Source of the DNA: a virus
Direction: 5' to 3' (one strand)
Virus record (IMG/VR): IMGVR_UViG_3300043122_000217
Span: 1 to 23,888 of that record
Length of the DNA: 23,888 nt
Positions 21,529 through 23,888 of the stretch are shown one piece after another. The notes beneath the pieces are model-generated. The model was not told where the DNA came from. It worked only from the letters and a program-made list of their open reading frames with translations, and searched no databases. How positions within the stretch are numbered: the stretch's first letter is position 1; each line of letters opens with the position of its first letter. The translations under genes and the position numbers were made by a program.

Positions 21529-22556
21529 TGGAACCTTTTGTATTTAGTATAAAAGATAGTTACAGAGCAGCTGTTGAAGCTCAAACCGGAGGAAGAAACA
21601 CAGTTCTATATGATGATCAGGGAAATCCTTCTGTTATGTATAGGCTGCCTAAGTTTAATTTAGATGATGTTGTAGACACCTGGCCAAACGAACCGCATCC
21701 AGCTTTCATTGTTAACGGTGTGGTTAAGGATGAAATTTTCATTTCAAAATATCAAAATATTATCAAGAACAGCCGGGCTTATTCAATCCCTAATCAGGAC
21801 CCAGCAACATCAATTAATTTTGATACAGCGAGAGCTGCATCATTTGCTAAGGGAACTGGCTGGCATCTTATGACCAATGCAGAATGGGCTGCTATTGCAC
21901 TCTGGTGCAGGAAAAATGGTTATGAGCCCAGAGGTAACAATGACTATGGTCAGGATATAAGTGCTCCGCATGAAAAAGGTGTAGAAACTTATGGTGGTGG
22001 AGACCCTTACAAAACATATAGGGTAGCAACCGGATCTGGACCTGCTTCATGGTCTCACGATGGAACTCTAGCAGGCATATTTGATTTAAATGGAAATGTT
22101 CATGAATGGGTCGATGGCTTAAAGCTAGTTGACGGTAAAATTTGGGTTCATGATGAAAATGATTTTCAGACTGGTAATGCTGCTGGAGATAATACAGGCT
22201 GGTTAGATCTCGGAGCTTATATGGATGTAGACGGCACTACATTACAGCTTGATAGTGTAATTGACAATGTAATGGACGAAGCAAGTAGCGAATATATCTC
22301 TCATATTTTTGAGAATATGACCGCTGATACTGGCTTTACAGTTCCTGAAAGACTAAAATATTTGGCTGTATTCCCGGAAGGCACAGGATATAACGGAGAT
22401 TATATTTATGTTAGAAACTACGGTGAGCGTTTGCCGGTCCGTGGTGGCAACTGGATCAACGGCTCGATAGCCGGTGTCTTTCAGTTGTACCTGCACAATG
22501 AGCGTTCGAACGCGTTCAGCGGCATTGGCTTCCGCTCCGCTTTTGTTTCTCTATAA
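21528..22556 (+). CDS. DGR variable protein, FGE-sulfatase/C-type-lectin fold tail tip
   Basis: This encodes 342 residues and probably the receptor-binding protein of the phage tail. The N-terminal 60 residues are likely an attachment domain. From about residue 65 it shows the FGE-sulfatase/CLec-type pattern: EIFISKYQN, then SFAKGTGWHLMTNAEWAAIA, then LAGIFDLNGNVHEWVDG, and at the end the RLPVRGGNW signature that opens the variable repeat. Residues 301-338 are encoded by the VR. Diversified residues (VR versus TR) include 304, 310, 314, 321, 323, 330, 331 and 332, which in this fold lie on an exposed ligand-binding face. Related TR codons are mainly AAC. The reading frame continues only 4 residues past the VR. 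It overlaps the previous gene by one base (TAATG). Confidence 0.88.
   Translation: MEPFVFSIKDSYRAAVEAQTGGRNTVLYDDQGNPSVMYRLPKFNLDDVVDTWPNEPHPAFIVNGVVKDEIFISKYQNIIKNSRAYSIPNQDPATSINFDTARAASFAKGTGWHLMTNAEWAAIALWCRKNGYEPRGNNDYGQDISAPHEKGVETYGGGDPYKTYRVATGSGPASWSHDGTLAGIFDLNGNVHEWVDGLKLVDGKIWVHDENDFQTGNAAGDNTGWLDLGAYMDVDGTTLQLDSVIDNVMDEASSEYISHIFENMTADTGFTVPERLKYLAVFPEGTGYNGDYIYVRNYGERLPVRGGNWINGSIAGVFQLYLHNERSNAFSGIGFRSAFVSL
22427..22541 (+). repeat. DGR variable repeat (VR)
   Basis: This 115-bp segment aligns without gaps to the TR at 22996-23110 (offset 569). It differs at 22437, 22456, 22468, 22488, 22494, 22512, 22515, 22516, 22519, 22521 and 22522. Ten of these eleven are A in TR; only 22512 (G here, T in TR) is not. 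The last 19 bases are identical, which is where homing starts in studied DGRs. Confidence 0.95.
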
Positions 22557-22576
22557 ATCTGAACTCTAAAATCTGT

Positions 22577-22602
22577 TAGGGGTGGGCGATAGCCTTCCCC
22601 TA
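22577..22602 (+). other. VR-proximal hairpin with GATA tetraloop
   Basis: Arms 22577-22587 and 22592-22602 form an 11-position stem with one T-T mismatch and one G-T pair, closing on the 4-nt loop GATA (22588-22591). It starts 35 bp after the VR and 20 bp after the variable-protein stop. Phage DGRs studied in Bordetella phage BPP-1 and relatives need a hairpin or cruciform with a GRNA tetraloop just downstream of VR for efficient homing; GATA fits GRNA. Confidence 0.7.
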
Positions 22603-22623
22603 CATTACTTGAAGGATGATAAT

Positions 22624-22965
22624 TTGGAAAATCTAATAGTATATCAAAAGACTTATGACATGATCCAGTATGGTTACCAGGCATTAAAACAATTCCCTCG
22701 CAGTGAAAAGCATACTTTTGCTGCAGAGATAAAAGAAGCAATGATAAAACTTTTAAAATTAATAATTATAACCAACAAAAAATATTACAAAAAGACTACA
22801 TTAAGAGAAATGGATACTCAATTAGAATTGATAACTACTTATATAAGATTAGCCAAAGATTTAGAATTTCTTCCTTTTAAAAAGTACGGCATCTGGTCTG
22901 GAAAACTTGATGAAGTAGGCAAGTTAATTGGTGGCTGGATGAAAACAATAGAAAAGCAAAATTAA
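22624..22965 (+). CDS. avd: DGR accessory protein (Avd, four-helix bundle)
   Basis: Avd binds the DGR reverse transcriptase and RNA and is needed for mutagenic homing. TTG 22624 with AAGGATGAT at 22612-22620 gives 113 residues (MENLIVYQKTYDMIQYGYQ). A longer reading from GTG 22582 is unlikely because that codon lies inside the VR hairpin. The sequence is all helical, with a basic Lys/Arg-rich helix (IIITNKKYYKKTTLREMD), TYIRLAKDLEFLPFKKYG, and a short final helix (KLDEVGKLIGGWMK), as expected for the bAvd pentamer-forming family. It lies in the canonical place between variable protein and TR. Confidence 0.85.
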   Translation: MENLIVYQKTYDMIQYGYQALKQFPRSEKHTFAAEIKEAMIKLLKLIIITNKKYYKKTTLREMDTQLELITTYIRLAKDLEFLPFKKYGIWSGKLDEVGKLIGGWMKTIEKQN

Positions 22966-22980
22966 AATTTTATAAATTTT
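22964..22980 (+). other. AT-rich palindrome between avd and TR
   Basis: AAAATTT (22964-22970) and AAATTTT (22974-22980) are perfect 7-bp arms around TAT. It overlaps the avd stop region. It could be the 5' boundary of the TR RNA or a weak promoter area (TATAAA-like), but no convincing -35 is seen. Confidence 0.35.
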
Positions 22981-22995
22981 CGGTAGTAGGCCGAT

Positions 22996-23110
22996 GCGTT
23001 TGCCGATCCGTGGTGGCAACTGGAACAACGGCTCGAAAGCCGGTGTCTTTCAGTTGAACCTGAACAATGAGCGTTCGAACTCGAACAACAACATTGGCTT
23101 CCGCTCCGCT
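22996..23110 (+). repeat. DGR template repeat (TR)
   Basis: This 115-bp copy is the donor for mutagenic homing into the VR. It has 27 adenines, 10 of which are changed in the present VR. In the VR frame it encodes nine AAC codons plus AAT and AAA, the usual design that lets adenine mutation reach many residues without stop codons. GC is about 54% by hand count, far above its flanks. An ORF across it is incidental. Confidence 0.95.
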
Positions 23111-23133
23111 CTATTTATATTTTTAGGCCAGAA

Positions 23134-23158
23134 GTTAGCAACCTACTTGGTTGTTATC
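23134..23158 (+). other. Hairpin just downstream of TR
   Basis: GTTAGCAACC (23134-23143) pairs with GGTTGTTATC (23149-23158) around a 5-nt loop (TACTT), with one T-T mismatch and one G-U pair. It starts 23 bp after the TR end. The place fits a structural element of the DGR RNA spacer. Confidence 0.55.
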
Positions 23159-23289
23159 CAGTGCCAGCAACATAAATAAAGGGGCCTACTTCCATCCTGA
23201 GAAACAAATTTGTCCCTCCAGGAAAAAATTTAAATTGTTAGTTAGGCAGCAAGTATTGAAATATAGAAAGTTGTCACGGCTGACACCCT

Positions 23290-23324
23290 AAAACCTGCTC
23301 TAAATAAGAGTGGGTTTTTCTTTT
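23290..23324 (+). terminator. Terminator-like hairpin before the reverse transcriptase
   Basis: AAAACCTGCTC (23290-23300) pairs with GAGTGGGTTTT (23308-23318) over 11 positions including two G-U pairs, with a 7-nt loop (TAAATAA), followed by T-rich sequence. It may end the TR RNA or reduce read-through into the reverse transcriptase gene. Confidence 0.5.
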
Positions 23325-23353
23325 CACCCAAATACAGAGAAAGTGGTGATAAT

Positions 23354-23888
23354 ATTCCAAAAAAATTTAGAAATTTATATCCAAAAATATACGATTTTGA
23401 GAATTTATATTTAGCTTATATAGAAGCAAGAAAGAAAAAAAGATTTAAAAATGAAGTCTTGCAGTTTACCAGGCAGTTAGAAAGCAATCTTATCCAGCTA
23501 CAGAATGAACTAATCCACAAAACTTATAAGCAAGGTAAATATCATCAGTTTTATGTTTACGAACCAAAGCAAAGACTGGTTATGGCTTTACCTTTTAGGG
23601 ACCGAGTAGTTCAATGGGCCATATATAGACAGATTTTCCCTATTTTCGACAATATATTTTATGAGCATAGTTGTGCTTGCAGAGAAAATAAAGGGACTCA
23701 TTATGCTGCAGATCAGTTAAGACACTGGATGAGAAAACTAGACAGGCAACCAGGCGAAACCTATTTTCTGAAAGCTGATGTAGCAAAATACTTTTATAGA
23801 ATAGATCATCGAGTTCTTTTTGAACTTATTAAAAGAAAGATAGATTGCAAAGATACACTAAGATTACTCTGGAGAATAATTAAAAGCG
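23354..23888 (+). CDS. DGR reverse transcriptase (3' end cut off by window)
   Basis: It copies the TR RNA into adenine-mutated cDNA. The 178 visible residues show the DGR-type N-terminus (RNLYPKIYDFENLYLAYIEA), then FYVYEPKQRLVMALPFRDRV, then HSCACRENKGTHYAAD, and LKADVAKYFYRIDH with the first catalytic Asp (residue 142). The YxDD motif lies beyond the window. The frame is open only after the TAG at 23264-23266, and no ATG, GTG or TTG occurs before the conserved N-terminus. ATT 23354, 3 bases after GGTGAT, gives IPKKFRNLYPK and matches the spacing of GTG 9801. GTG 23343 or 23346 plus a -1 slip on seven A's (23359-23365) is the alternative. Confidence 0.9.
   Translation, partial: MPKKFRNLYPKIYDFENLYLAYIEARKKKRFKNEVLQFTRQLESNLIQLQNELIHKTYKQGKYHQFYVYEPKQRLVMALPFRDRVVQWAIYRQIFPIFDNIFYEHSCACRENKGTHYAADQLRHWMRKLDRQPGETYFLKADVAKYFYRIDHRVLFELIKRKIDCKDTLRLLWRIIKS

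Larger units (their letters stand above)
22981..23330 (+). ncRNA. DGR RNA (TR plus structured spacer)
   Basis: The TR lies in a 390-bp non-coding stretch between avd and the reverse transcriptase. An 8-bp inverted repeat brackets it (AGTAGGCC 22985-22992 and GGCCTACT 23183-23190). Downstream are a hairpin at 23134-23158, a TCCTG/CAGGA pair (23195-23199 and 23219-23223) around the palindrome ACAAATTTGT, a TGTCA/TGACA hairpin (23272-23285) and a terminator-like hairpin at 23290-23319. In BPP-1, RNA beyond the TR is required for priming and Avd binding, so an analogous spacer is likely. The ends are approximate. Confidence 0.6.

Noticed and set aside
22577-22602. Hairpin after the variable protein as a transcription terminator
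   Set aside because: No T tract follows the right arm, and avd continues directly downstream; the tetraloop and place fit the DGR homing hairpin better.
22582-22623. GTG 22582 as the start of avd
   Set aside because: The codon is inside the VR-proximal hairpin and lacks a well-placed ribosome site; TTG 22624 has AAGGATGAT at good spacing and gives a normal Avd length.
22994-23179. Open frame across the TR starting MRLPIRGGNW
   Set aside because: It is the non-coding template copy of the variable repeat read in the VR frame; it has no ribosome site, and its similarity to the variable protein is explained by the TR.

Overview
The window looks like the late (structural) half of a temperate contractile-tailed phage, or a prophage, from a low-GC Gram-positive host. 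Every supported gene lies on the + strand. Base composition is AT-rich, most genes have strong AGGAGGTG-type ribosome binding sites, GTG and TTG starts are common, and many proteins are rich in Asp and Glu. An anaerobic, possibly halophilic Bacillota of the Halanaerobium type would fit, but that assignment is inference from style and not a database match. No integrase, lysin, tRNA, rRNA, IS element or CRISPR array is visible.

Layout. Bases 1-1274 carry the end of the preceding module: three small unrecognised proteins, then a probable ArpU/RinA-like late-gene activator. Bases 1275-1590 are a regulatory region with three GYGAAC repeats spaced exactly 11 bp, -10-like boxes, two terminator-like hairpins, a possible antiterminator pairing, and a hairpin that would bury a Shine-Dalgarno site. 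A small unknown gene and a four-run G tract follow. Bases 1946-5907 hold packaging and portal genes (TerS, TerL, DUF1073-type portal, Mu F-like protein). Bases 5925-8469 hold capsid genes: a DUF2213 protease with an apparently separately initiated scaffold nested in frame, a cement protein and a DUF2184 major capsid protein. Bases 8500-10732 hold head-completion, neck and tail-terminator genes.

Bases 10751-15285 hold sheath, tube, a tail-assembly chaperone pair in two frames (probable programmed frameshift) and the tape measure. Bases 15278-20375 hold the baseplate: Dit-like protein, plug, gp27-like hub, spike with an HxH tip, a small membrane protein, gp25-like wedge, baseplate J and gpI-like protein. 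Bases 20372-21528 hold three small fibre-region proteins.

The most striking part is a diversity-generating retroelement (DGR) at 21528-23888. The order is a C-type-lectin/FGE-fold variable protein with a 115-bp variable repeat (VR), a VR-proximal hairpin with a GATA tetraloop, an Avd-type accessory protein, a 115-bp template repeat (TR) in a structured RNA region, and a reverse transcriptase cut by the window edge. VR and TR differ at 11 positions; 10 are adenines in TR, the signature of adenine-directed mutagenic retrohoming. The simplest reading is a phage that diversifies the receptor-binding tip protein of its own tail. The reverse transcriptase has no ATG, GTG or TTG start in its open frame and probably uses ATT or a frameshift.
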